Of a stretch of DNA of 64,000 nt, positions 22,390 to 31,186 are shown piece by piece. The position numbers and the translations under genes are program-made. Each line of letters opens with the position of its first letter. The first letter of the stretch is position 1. A model generated the notes under the pieces. That model searched no databases, had not been told where the DNA came from, and saw only the letters and a list, made by a program, of their open reading frames with translations. The DNA comes from Mytilus edulis (lineage: Eukaryota; Mollusca; Bivalvia; Mytilida; Mytilidae): assembly GCF_963676685.1 (NCBI RefSeq), contig NC_092350.1, positions 70,558,502 through 70,622,501 of the forward strand. Reading direction: 5' to 3'.

Positions 22390-22660
22390 TAGTAGAGGGA
22401 CATTATGTTTTCTGGTCTGTGCGTCCGTTCTTTAGTCCGTTCGTTCGTTCGTCCGTCCGTCTGTCCTGCCTCAGGTTGAAAGTTTTTGGTCAGGTCAAGG
22501 TAGTTTTTTATCAAGTTTTAGTCTAATCAACTTGAACTTAGTACACATGTTCCCTTTGATATGATGTTTCTAATTTTAATGCTAAATTAGAGTTATGACC
22601 CCAATTTCATGGTCCACTGATATGATAGTGCGAGTGGAGTATCCATGTTTTATTTATTTT
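22390..22660 (+). repeat. Dispersed repeat in intron 2 of gene B
   Basis: It contains the run cgttcgttcgtccgtccgt, then cctcaggttgaaagttttt, ggtcaaggtagttttt, aatcaacttgaacttagtac and gatagtgcgagtgg. The same family is at 43030-43300 (colinear, predating the B/C duplication) and reversed at 7930-8165. Confidence 0.78.
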
Positions 22661-22839
22661 TTGACCGCCATCATCAATGAAGGGACATAAGTTTGACAAA
22701 AAACAGTTTTTATCATTGTAACGGAAAATATGTGTTATTGTTTGTTGTTTAAAATGCAGTAGCTAATTTAACAGTCATACTTATTAAAGACGAGTACAAT
22801 ATTTGGGAATTTGATTAAAGGATGGAAAGCACTGTAAAG

Positions 22840-22930
22840 ATATAAGATGTGGTACTAGTGCCAATGAGACAACTCTCCATCTAAGTCACAATTTATAAAA
22901 TGTAACCATTATCGGTCAAAGTACAAGTGA
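22840..22930 (-). repeat. Fragment of tail-type repeat, reverse orientation
   Basis: The reverse complement reads gttgtctcattggca then ccacatcttatat, close to the end of the repeat at 12860 and 44221. It is colinear with 43482-43570. Confidence 0.6.
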
Positions 22931-22932
22931 TA

Positions 22933-23020
22933 GGTACCAACCACCGGCACTCGTCTCAGAAAATAAAATCCTATATGTATAAAGGAATTTTTTTCTGAGA
23001 CAAGTGCCTGTGGTACCAAC
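22933..23020. repeat. Foldback sequence in intron 2 of gene B
   Basis: The arms ggtaccaaccaccggcact/gtctcaga and tctgagac/aagtgcctgtggtaccaac are inverted around a short AT-rich loop. It is also present in gene C (43571-43671), so it predates the duplication. Confidence 0.75.
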
Positions 23021-23129
23021 ACATATCAACTTATAAATATGCTGGGCATTTTCCTTTTCTCTAGTTTGGCATTCCTAATTAATAGTGCCCTTTCCGCATA
23101 AATTAATTTAATATCTTTATTTTTTTCAG

Positions 23130-23167
23130 GTTGTCCAGCATGGGTTCGAAGGAAACTTAGAAACTGA
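23130..23167 (+). CDS. VHL-like gene B, exon 3 (CPAWVRRKLRN tail)
   Basis: After tttttttcag the exon encodes the C-terminal tail G-CPAWVRRKLRN and stops at tga (23165-23167). Its sequence is identical to the gene C exon and similar to gene A, and the phase matches exon 2. With exons 1 and 2 the predicted protein is about 143 residues, against 213 for human VHL, and it has no elongin-C-binding helix region. A basic tail with one Trp and one Cys replaces it. Confidence 0.85.
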
Positions 23168-23456
23168 TTAAAGAACTTGATGCTAGCATGTTATTTGCAT
23201 GGAAACGTCAACACAATGGTCAAGGACAGAATCTTTCTCTCGCTCGAAGTAAACGTTTAATACTCAAGTCTGACAGTCAGAGGTGTTTTAGTGTTGCCTC
23301 CAGCTAGTGAAAACTGAGATTAGCATTTTCATATTTTTTTTTATCAAATATATATGTGATGTCCCTATCTTTTAAAACACAAGAATCTCATGCTTTTATC
23401 ATATCGTATGTTGCAATATTTTATGTTGTTATTATTCTGTTTTAAAAAAAATTACA

Positions 23457-23462
23457 ATAAAA
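23457..23462 (+). terminator. AATAAA polyadenylation signal of VHL-like gene B
   Basis: AATAAA in acaataaaactttcatctca, about 290 bp after the stop. The same hexamer in the same context lies at 44105-44110 after gene C. Confidence 0.65.
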
Positions 23463-24090
23463 CTTTCATCTCATGAAACGTTGTTTATTTTTAGACAGTA
23501 AAAAAGCCCCCAAATGGAAACTAAAATCACTACGCATGTACAACTTACAGTCAACGGAAAGCAGACTTGTTTTACTATTCAGCCTAACAAACCATCCCAA
23601 CGATTGCTGAATTAATGCTATAAACATGTTAGAATGTGTTCGCTTATCTGTACCCTATTTATAACCATATATTTTACCAGAAGACCTGTTTCTGGAAAGG
23701 ATAAGATTTGAAGATAATTTTTATATTGAGAAATCATTGGAAGTTGTAACAATGAAAGGATAACACAAAAAACCGCCACAAATTTTCTGTCTTTACCATT
23801 TATAGAAGATTTGGATTATTATATCAATATACATTACAAAAATGTTATTTCATGATTTTTTGACAGTGTAGAAGCCCCAATAATGCAGGCTAAAATCACT
23901 ACTCATGTAGAGCTTACTGAACGCAGGCTTGTTTTATTATTCTGTTAACATACCACCCCAACCATTGCTAACTAAATAAATGCAAAGCTTACATTTTAGA
24001 GTTTTCTGTACTCTTTTAAATACCAAATTTCACCAGAAGACTGGAGCCTGGTATTTGAAAAGAACAAGATGTAAAGATACAACGGAAATT
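23463..24090. other. 3' flank of gene B with an old internal duplication
   Basis: Two related blocks, about 23494-23600 and 23866-23960, share gacagt..a.aagcccc, gctaaaatcactac.catgta and aggcttgtttta. Gene C has the same pair, so the duplication is older than B/C. No coding signal. Confidence 0.5.
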
Positions 24091-24565
24091 GGGCCATTCC
24101 AGTTAAAATCTGCTAAAGGGGGTTGGATGGTCCTCTCTGAGGGGTGTAAAATTTATACATCTTAGGGGTGAAAATTTTGTTTTTTTCATCTGACACGTAC
24201 ACTTATACGCAAAAAACTTCTGAGTGTCTTGCAGCAGTAAATAATTTAAAATAATTACATCTTAGGGGTTACAAAAATTCCTATGTCAGATCTTAGGGGT
24301 GCTTTTGAATGTAGACAGTTACGTATCATGCATTATCTGGTATTGTATTTAAAATTCTGATGGGTACAATCCTTGCAGTAAAAAATTCTGATAGGTCATT
24401 TTTTCCCATGAAAGGCCATCCACCCAATATGAACAGAAACTCTACTTCTGATAGGTCTTAATTTTTAGATCTGATGGGTAGTTTTTCATGATGTTTTTTT
24501 CTGATACGTATAAACAAAATTCTCCCCATCCATCCCCACCTGTCAGAAATCAACTGGAATGGCCC
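24091..24565. mobile_element. TIR miniature element (GGGCCATTCCAGTT ends)
   Basis: The ends gggccattccagtt and aactggaatggccc are perfectly inverted and flanked by att. Locus C has the uninterrupted site aacggaaattgtaaaaagga at about 44960, showing an insertion after the duplication. The interior has repeated ttaggggt and tctgat.ggt motifs and no ORF. Confidence 0.85.
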
Positions 24566-24666
24566 ATTGTAAAAAGGAATTCAGAAACGACAGTATAAAA
24601 AAACACCAATCGTGAATTAAAGAAAAAATATATCTTTAAAATATGGAGGCAGAGGTCTATATGTTA

Positions 24667-25104
24667 CAAGAGCGCAATTATTTGTTTTCATTTTACCCCT
24701 ACTCAGATTAGAATCCTATACGGCTTCTGATTGGTTGATACATGATTGGAATTACATTTGAATCGAAAGCTTATCCAATTAGGTTTTAAAATTGCCGAAA
24801 ATCATATTCACATTTTACGAAGTATAGAAAATATCTTCAATTTCTGCACGTCGGAGCTATTAAAAGTATGCCTTTTTCATTAAGCGAAAAAAGTAGACGA
24901 TTTTTTTCAACTGCATTTTAACATGTTTAAGTCAATTTGAGCCGCATGACCCTATATTCTTTTTTAGTTGTAATGCAACACTAGCATTTCTTGTAACAGG
25001 AACTGCCACCAGTTTTCCCCTAGTTTGTGTAGTCTTCGAGAAAAAAAAATACGGAACACTAGTGGTACCCTATGGAAAATGCATTACGAATAATTGCGCT
25101 CTTG
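24667..25104. mobile_element. TIR miniature element (CAAGAGCGCAATTATT ends)
   Basis: Inverted ends caagagcgcaattatt and aataattgcgctcttg bound an AT-rich non-coding interior. Locus C (about 45035-45055) lacks it. The target duplication is not clear because the flanks have diverged. Confidence 0.8.
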
Positions 25105-25179
25105 AAACCGGAAAGAGAAGTCTTAAAAAATATACTTTTTAATCAAATCCATATTTTACCGGATTTAGCAAAGGAAAAG

Positions 25180-25249
25180 AGCGATAACTCAAATTGTTTA
25201 TCTGTAAAGTAAACAACGGCTGTCATCACAACGTACTTCCTCGTTGCAT
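25180..25249 (+). other. Orphan copy of the TRIM-like first-exon cassette
   Basis: aactcaaattgtttatctgt, aagtaaacaacg, then gtacttcctcgttgcat|gtaaggtttg closely match 45110-45145 plus 45707-45737 upstream of TRIM-like gene 1, and less closely 59415-59472 upstream of gene 2. In all three the block ends at a strong splice donor. No TRIM coding exon follows here, so it may be an inert promoter/exon copy. The role is inferred from position only. Confidence 0.5.
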
Positions 25250-25344
25250 GTAAGGTTTGTTTTCTTGTTATTTTTTTGCTTTTTATACATTTTAATGACA
25301 TAAATCATAAATAATATAGACCTTTCTCAATTTTAATTCTGATT

Positions 25345-25855
25345 AAATGGTACAGAATGGATTGCCTATACATGTAATTGTTTTACATTGTCTTATCGGA
25401 GCCTTTTATAGCTGACTAAGCGGTATGGGCTTTGCTCATTGTTGAATGCCGTACGGTGACCTATAGTTGTTAATGTTTGTCATTTTGGTCTTTTGTGGTT
25501 GTCTCATTGGCAATAATACCCAATCTTCTTTTTTATATTATTTTATTTTATTTTATTTAAGAATAAAAAAATGAATTTGAAAATACTTTAAATATGTTTG
25601 TGAAAATAGAAAGTCCCTTGTTCTAGAATGAAAATAAAAAATCTTGCTTCAACAGTGCAGAAAATAAATAATCAGTCCTCCTTGTTTTCAAAAATAAATA
25701 ACCGATCAAAAACAAATCCTCGATCCTGTACCACCCACTACCACTACCACTACCACCAGAATATCAAATGGTTGTCCTCTAATCACATGTTAACCAATTT
25801 CTCTTTAAATTATATTTATCCGCTATAAGGTAAAAATTAACTACCTGTACATCAA
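25345..25855 (+). promoter_or_regulatory. Upstream region of VHL-like gene C, distal part
   Basis: Colinear with 15245-15600. It contains an inserted tail-type repeat (25385-25545) not present upstream of B, and is separated from the proximal part by a LINE. Confidence 0.5.
25385..25545 (+). repeat. Tail-type dispersed repeat
   Basis: Shares gcggtatgggctttgctcat, cgtacggtgacctatagttg, gtctcattggcaat and cttcttttttatat with 44221-44458. It interrupts sequence that is continuous upstream of gene B. Confidence 0.8.
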
Positions 25856-25856
25856 C

Positions 25857-27862
25857 AAAAAAAACCTAAAAAATAATAAATCTCCGGGTGAAGACCAAGT
25901 TATTAATGAATATATTGCTTCTTCTCTTGATTGTATGGTTGATATTCATGTACATTTATTTAATATTGTATTTGATACGGGAATCCTGCCTGAGGCTTGG
26001 CTTAATTATTGGAAATGTAATACCTATTTTCAAAAACAAGGGGAGTAAATTAGACGCAAAAAATTATAGGCCGATTACACTTTTGTCATGTCTAGGGAAA
26101 GATTTCACGTCAATTCTTAACGACAGACTTGGGGATTTTGTTGAAAATTATAACATGTTAAATGAAAACCGGCAAGGTTATATACTTTATTTGAATTATT
26201 ACGGGTGAAAAAGAAGAAACTATTTTGTGTATTTGTCGACTTCGAAAAAGCTTTTGATTTTATTCATCGAAACTCATTATTTTTCAAACAGATACTAAAC
26301 CATGTGAACGGAAAATTTCTAAGAATTATTAAAAATATGTATGATGATGTCAAATCTAGAATTGTTCATAATTCAGAAGTTTCTGATGTCTTTGCCTTTC
26401 CCCTTTACTTTTCTCCTTGTATCTAAATGATTTACAAGAATTTTTAGAAAATTCTAATATTGAAGGAATTCAGTCTGTAACAAAAGACATTGAAAATGAA
26501 CTTTTTGTATATTTTAATTTTTTTCTGTTATTGAATGCTGATGATACAATACTACTTGCTGAATCTAGCCATGATTTACAATGTATGTTGGACAAATTTT
26601 CAGAATATTGTAAACAATGGAAATTGAAAATAAATATGAATAAAACGAAAATTATGATATTTTCAAAAGGTAGAATACCTAGAAATTTGTTTTTTAATAT
26701 AGATTGAAATAAATTGAGATAGTCAGTAGCTATAAATATCTTGGTATTATTTTTTCTAGAAGTGGCTCATTTCTTTCCACCAGAAAATATCTACGTGACC
26801 AGGCGTTTAAAGCAATGTATGCTGTAATAAAAAAATCCAGATAAAATAACTTGTCGATCAAGTGCCAACTCGATATGCCGTTTGATAAGGCTATTGTTCC
26901 TATACTAACTTATGGGTGTGAGATATGGGGATTTGAAAATTTAGATATTCTTGAGAGAGTTCATTTGCGTTTTTGAAAACATATATTGAGGTTAAAAAAT
27001 TCAACCCCCAATTTTATGGTCTATTGGGAATTGGGAAGATACCCGATTTCAGTTACCGTCAAGTCACGTATGATTAATTTCTGGTGTCGTTTACAAGAAG
27101 GGAAAGAGAGCAAACTATCATGTTTATTATATAAGCTGTTATTTGTAAATCTCAATAACTATGGTTATGATAGTAAATGGATATTATATACAAAGAACAT
27201 TTTTGATGACTGTGGAATGTCAAATATATGGCAAAGTCACAACTTATTTGAGAAACGTTGGGTTGTATTGAGTGTTCAGCAAAGATTAAGAGATCAGTTC
27301 ATTCAAGAATGGTCAACAGAAATGAACAATTCGCCCAAGGGGTTGTGTTATAGATTGTACAAAAATGTTTTTAAATTTGAACACTATTTATCAGTACTAC
27401 CATTTAATTTATTAATAACCTTATGTAAATTTAGATGTGGGAATAACCGTTTGCCCATTGAGACGGGAAGGTGGCGCAACATCCCAAGATTTGAAAGATT
27501 GTGTCACCTTTGCGCCTCAGCCGATATTGGTGATGAATACCATTATATCATGTCATGTAATTATTTCAAAGATGAAAGATGCAAATACTTACCTCATTAT
27601 TGTAATAAAAATATAAATGTTATCAAATTCAAACAAGTATGTTCAACCCAAAATATTGTTGAACTTGAGAAACTTTGTAGATTTATTAAATCTATTTCTG
27701 TGAAAGTCTATCCTCCTGGTTAATACAACTATGTGTTTATTTGTGTAAATATCATGTTAATTTGTATTTCACACATGCTATATCTTATATATGTAATATA
27801 TATTATACATATCTTCTCTGTAACTATGTATTTGGTTTATGAGAATAAAGATCATTCATTCA
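25857..27862 (+). pseudogene. 5'-truncated LINE with broken reverse transcriptase
   Basis: Frames 25888-26208, 26205-26426, 26417-26707 and 26986-27723 together carry, in order: the RT block [12 protein letters not shown], a VDFEKAFD motif, a catalytic ADDTILL motif, and a C-terminal region with a Cys/His cluster (LCHLCASADIGDEYHYIMSC). Several frameshifts and an internal stop break the reading, so it is inactive. The endonuclease is missing. It ends in an aataaag then attcattca tail. Locus B has the uninterrupted site gtacatcaacacatattaaa. The clade (CR1/Jockey-like) is not resolved by eye. Confidence 0.88.
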
Positions 27863-27865
27863 CAA

Positions 27866-28023
27866 ATATTAAAATACACAGTATTTGTATAAATTACTAA
27901 TTAGCGATGGAGATTTAAATCAATCAATAGTACAAATAAATGACGGGTGATTAAATAGGTTGCAGTCGATCGTAGGTATCCGCCATTGGTAAAATATGTT
28001 TCCATCAATAACTGTGTAAAAAT
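27866..28023 (+). promoter_or_regulatory. Proximal upstream region of VHL-like gene C
   Basis: Only about 158 bp separate the LINE from the start codon. They match the block before gene B: aatattaaaatacacagta, ttagcgatggagatttaaa, a cagtcgatcgtaggtat block and gccattggtaaaatatgttt. A short C-specific insertion holds tacaaataaatgacgggtga. Core promoter elements may lie here or may have been cut off by the LINE. Confidence 0.55.
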
Positions 28024-28348
28024 ATGGAAAAAAAAGTGGCAGACCGGCCAATTGTCAAATCTGTACAAGGCGGCAAAGTTTCCTATACTTTGTTTGAGAA
28101 CAGATCAACGTGTGTAGCGAGTATTTACTGGCATAATTTTGAGGGAGAAAAAATAAAATACGCTGATATTGAACCTAAGAGTACGTGCAGTATGAAGACA
28201 TACGAAGAACATCCATGGTCGGCCGAAGAACCAACGACAGGAAAGATCCTATTGATTGATAAAGAACATGTGTTCTATCCTCGATACAATCCAAAGACAC
28301 ACGAAAGAGTATATATCGATAATCCACTATTTCACGTGCCACACAAAG
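28024..28348 (+). CDS. VHL-like gene C, exon 1 (VHL beta-domain)
   Basis: The exon encodes 108 residues plus one base and is closely similar to gene B. The pocket residues W36, Y46, T59, H63 and W65 are all kept, as are the FENRS and YWHNFEG blocks. The differences cluster at residues 3-5, 42, 52-55, 68-69 and near the exon end, where two codons are absent relative to B. The open frame continues to 28392, but cacaaag|gtaatg at 28348 is the donor matching gene B. Intron 1 is about 14.2 kb, most of it inserted elements, so correct splicing across it is not assured. The predicted protein is about 138 residues. Confidence 0.85.
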
Positions 28349-28416
28349 GTAATGTTTTATCAATTTTGTTCGCTATTTCTAGATTGTGGTAGCCTTCATT
28401 TTTTAACGTAAAAGAT

Positions 28417-28743
28417 TAAAGTGTTACTTGGCCTGTCTAGCTGGGCTCTACGTATACCCCTAGGATTATGTGTATAACAGGTGTAAATATGTGTAGATAT
28501 TTACCTTCAGGCTTGGTTTCCTACAGGGATTAATCTAGGATTCTCGTAGATAGGTTTATCGTGATCATCAAGGTCAGGAAGAGGCTGTATCCGGTCAAGC
28601 GTGACCCTTGTGTCATGTCTCCATTCGGGGCTCTCCAGTCTTCTACCAGGCCATGCACGTCACCATTCGGGTCTCTCTGCTCTTTACCAGTAGATCACAC
28701 CAGACAGAGGAAACCCCCTAGAACTACAGGGCAATTACACAAC
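28417..28743 (-). repeat. 3' LTR of the Gypsy element
   Basis: It matches 39119-39445 over all 327 bases except two substitutions that I can see (ggattctcg against ggatcctcg; gtctctctgc against gtctttctgc). On the minus strand it begins gttgtgtaattgccc and ends aagtaacacttta. Confidence 0.95.
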
Positions 28744-28757
28744 ACCCCCCTCCATCT
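28744..28757 (-). other. Probable polypurine tract of the Gypsy element
   Basis: On the minus strand gatggaggggggt directly precedes the 3' LTR, the expected place for the plus-strand primer. Confidence 0.7.
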
Positions 28758-29744
28758 TAAAAAGGAGGAACTTTAGTTCCGACAAGGGACACTAGAGAAC
28801 TTTTAACTCCCCTGGACAAGACTGGCAACGTCTTTTACTAACTCAAGCATGACACAAGATATCTTTTAAAAAATAACCACCCCCTGAATCTAGGATATGG
28901 ATTCAAAAATCATTTAAATCCCTAAAAATGAAGGAACTAGACAGCAAAACTTAATAGATTAGTAACCTTTCCACAATATGGGAACAATGGGTAAACCTAC
29001 AGCTTAACAGCTTAAATGAAAAAAAATTATCCTACTCTGACTTACTTAGCCAAAATAAATACTAAATACTACCAGTTTAAAAAACACAAAATTGTTTAAT
29101 CAACTACTGTCCTCAAGACAAATTCATTAATACCGCCCTAAATTTCCAATTAACTACTACTACATAGATTATTTCCCTTATAAAGACATCAACCCGACAA
29201 GGAAAGACAAAATGTACAAAGAAGGCAAAAACTCCCAAATTGGGATAACAACACATGACCATTAAAAGTTGACCTATGGTCCAAATCCTACCATCACCAA
29301 ATTAACTCCTACACTACTTATACTAATATTTACATTGGTCATGCTGGTAATACCAAGTCCTGTCGGTTGATCAACTTCCAACGAATTGTACACTGTACAT
29401 GGGATGTGAGGCGAACATTTAAAATTTCCAATATTATAACTATATGTCCAACAGTCTCTTCACTGAATATAATTGTCCAAATATTACACACGGTTCAATC
29501 AAGGTGTTATCTTCTATAAATCCATACTTCCATATACATAATTAACTGTTCCTTCACATGAAGATATATAAAAATAATGTCGCATATAAAATAAATGTCC
29601 GATACTAACACAGAAATGTTCCTCATTTTTGTTATGGTCCTATAATGCATTAGGTTAATTCTACCTCACATCCCGTAGCTGTTACACATAGTAACGCCCA
29701 TCAAGGGCCAGCTGTTGAGCTGTTGAGCTGTCCTAGATTGGACT
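28758..29744 (-). other. ORF-less 3' region of the Gypsy element
   Basis: About 1 kb between the last ORF and the polypurine tract holds no ORF of note on the minus strand. It may be an untranslated region or decayed coding sequence. Confidence 0.6.
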
Positions 29745-30977
29745 TTACAATTTTGTAGAGTCTAGGAAGCGGACCTCTATGGACGGTCTAGGCGACTCCA
29801 TCTCCATGATGTCTCTCAGGGTGATCAAGGGGTCAATTAACGTGTCCTGGAAGAACAGGGTTGCAGCCCCATTCCCTGGAAACCGTACCTCTGCTAGAGT
29901 CCGCAGATTGTCAAGTGAGTGGACTGGCACCATTCTCCTGATCTGTTCCCATACCAAGAACACAATACACCTGTCCTCAGGATTCTGCTCACTTTCCTTA
30001 GGCGATACCTGGACATCTGATGTCTCTACCTTAGAGGATATGGCGGCCTCTATGGCTTTATCCTGAGGTATATTATCTGCCTCCAGTGATTTATCCTGAG
30101 GTAATTTCTCTACCTCCTTGGCTTCTTGAATAGTGGCTACTGCCACAGCAGCACAGAGCTGTCCAACCTCAGGGACATCTGGGATGGTGTTTGTCTTGTC
30201 CACAGGTGCAGGGCTACTGGACTCAGCTCCAGCAGGAACCAAATCACTCACAACAGGTGAGGCCATGAACAGCTTGTTCATTTGCTGCAACACCTCAAGG
30301 CTGAGGTTGTTCTCCCTCTGGATATACCTCTCCGTGAACATCATGTCTTGATGTGTTGGAGTTAGGAAATGCAACACACTAGACATGACTCGATAGTGGA
30401 GGATGCACACAGGGCTGCTAATCTTGCACACAGGTGCTATCTTAAACCAGGCCTGGGTAGGCCACCCCATCTCCCGGCAAACTGTGCGGAACACAGGCAT
30501 TTCTTCTCCCGCCTGGGGATAATCAATCGGGACTCTAGCGTTTCTTCTGATGAACTGCACCAAGTCATCATAAGTGGCAGAGTTGATACCAGTTAGCCAC
30601 TGGGCCAAGACCATGACCATGTGACCCCTGTAACGGTGAAAGGAAGGATCCCTCATATAGTGAAACTCCTGAGTGGGGGCAAACATAAAGGAAAGGTGCT
30701 CCCCCAAGACATGGCTCTTGACACTCCTGGTCATCACTGGACACCCACGCACCGGGCATCTCTGGTCCCGTTGACTGATCAGGTATGATCTTTCCATCTT
30801 GCCGCTTCTAGGGCACTTGTAATCATAAAAATCCTCTCTTGACGTTGACAAGGCTGTCTCTTTGGCTGGAGGCAAGGTTGCCTGTTGTGGTGGAGGCAAG
30901 ACTGCCTGTTCCAGTGGAGGCAAGGTTGCCTGTTCTCCCTGAACTCTAAGACTACTGTTAGCGGAAGGCCTCCTCCA
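29745..30977 (-). CDS. Accessory 3' ORF of the Gypsy element (function unknown)
   Basis: An open frame of about 400 codons downstream of integrase, on the element's own strand. It has a short Pro/Gln-rich tandem segment (LPPLEQAVLPPPQQATLPP), then a Cys/His cluster like an unusual zinc finger (CPRSGKMERS... CPVRGCP... SHVLGEH), a middle region without resemblance, an acidic Lys/Glu-rich linker, and a C-terminal segment of alternating strands and helices. I see no signal peptide or membrane anchor, so it does not look like an envelope protein. No ATG lies near its start. It overlaps the preceding small ORF with a +1 frame offset, so it may be expressed by frameshift or splicing. Confidence 0.7.
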   Translation of the reverse strand, partial: WRRPSANSSLRVQGEQATLPPLEQAVLPPPQQATLPPAKETALSTSREDFYDYKCPRSGKMERSYLISQRDQRCPVRGCPVMTRSVKSHVLGEHLSFMFAPTQEFHYMRDPSFHRYRGHMVMVLAQWLTGINSATYDDLVQFIRRNARVPIDYPQAGEEMPVFRTVCREMGWPTQAWFKIAPVCKISSPVCILHYRVMSSVLHFLTPTHQDMMFTERYIQRENNLSLEVLQQMNKLFMASPVVSDLVPAGAESSSPAPVDKTNTIPDVPEVGQLCAAVAVATIQEAKEVEKLPQDKSLEADNIPQDKAIEAAISSKVETSDVQVSPKESEQNPEDRCIVFLVWEQIRRMVPVHSLDNLRTLAEVRFPGNGAATLFFQDTLIDPLITLRDIMEMESPRPSIEVRFLDSTKL

Positions 30978-31140
30978 CTAGCACTAGGCCAACACCAGAC
31001 ACTAGTTCATAGGTACCACCAATACCCTCCATGGTGGTTCCTCTGCCTCTGGGTTTAGTGGCTATGGTTAAATTGTTATTAGTGTCAGACGTACCTCCCA
31101 ACTTGGGATCTTCCTTTACTTTGCTTCCCTTGTACGACAT
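30958..31140 (-). CDS. Small ORF before the Gypsy accessory ORF
   Basis: A 60-codon frame begins MSYKGSKVKEDPK at an ATG (31138-31140), about 47 bp after the integrase stop. It ends at a TAA (30958-30960) inside the open region of the next frame. The two overlap by about 20 bp and are offset by +1 (equivalently -2), so this is plausibly the true N-terminus of the accessory protein. No domain recognised. Confidence 0.5.
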   Translation of the reverse strand: MSYKGSKVKEDPKLGGTSDTNNNLTIATKPRGRGTTMEGIGGTYELVSGVGLVLVEEAFR

Positions 31141-31186
31141 TCTGGAAAGACAAAGATAAAAAACATTAGCATTCACATATAATAAG

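Noticed and set aside
29745..30923. Envelope gene of an endogenous retrovirus
   Set aside because: No signal peptide, furin-like site, fusion peptide or transmembrane segment is visible; the features are a Cys/His cluster and an acidic linker.
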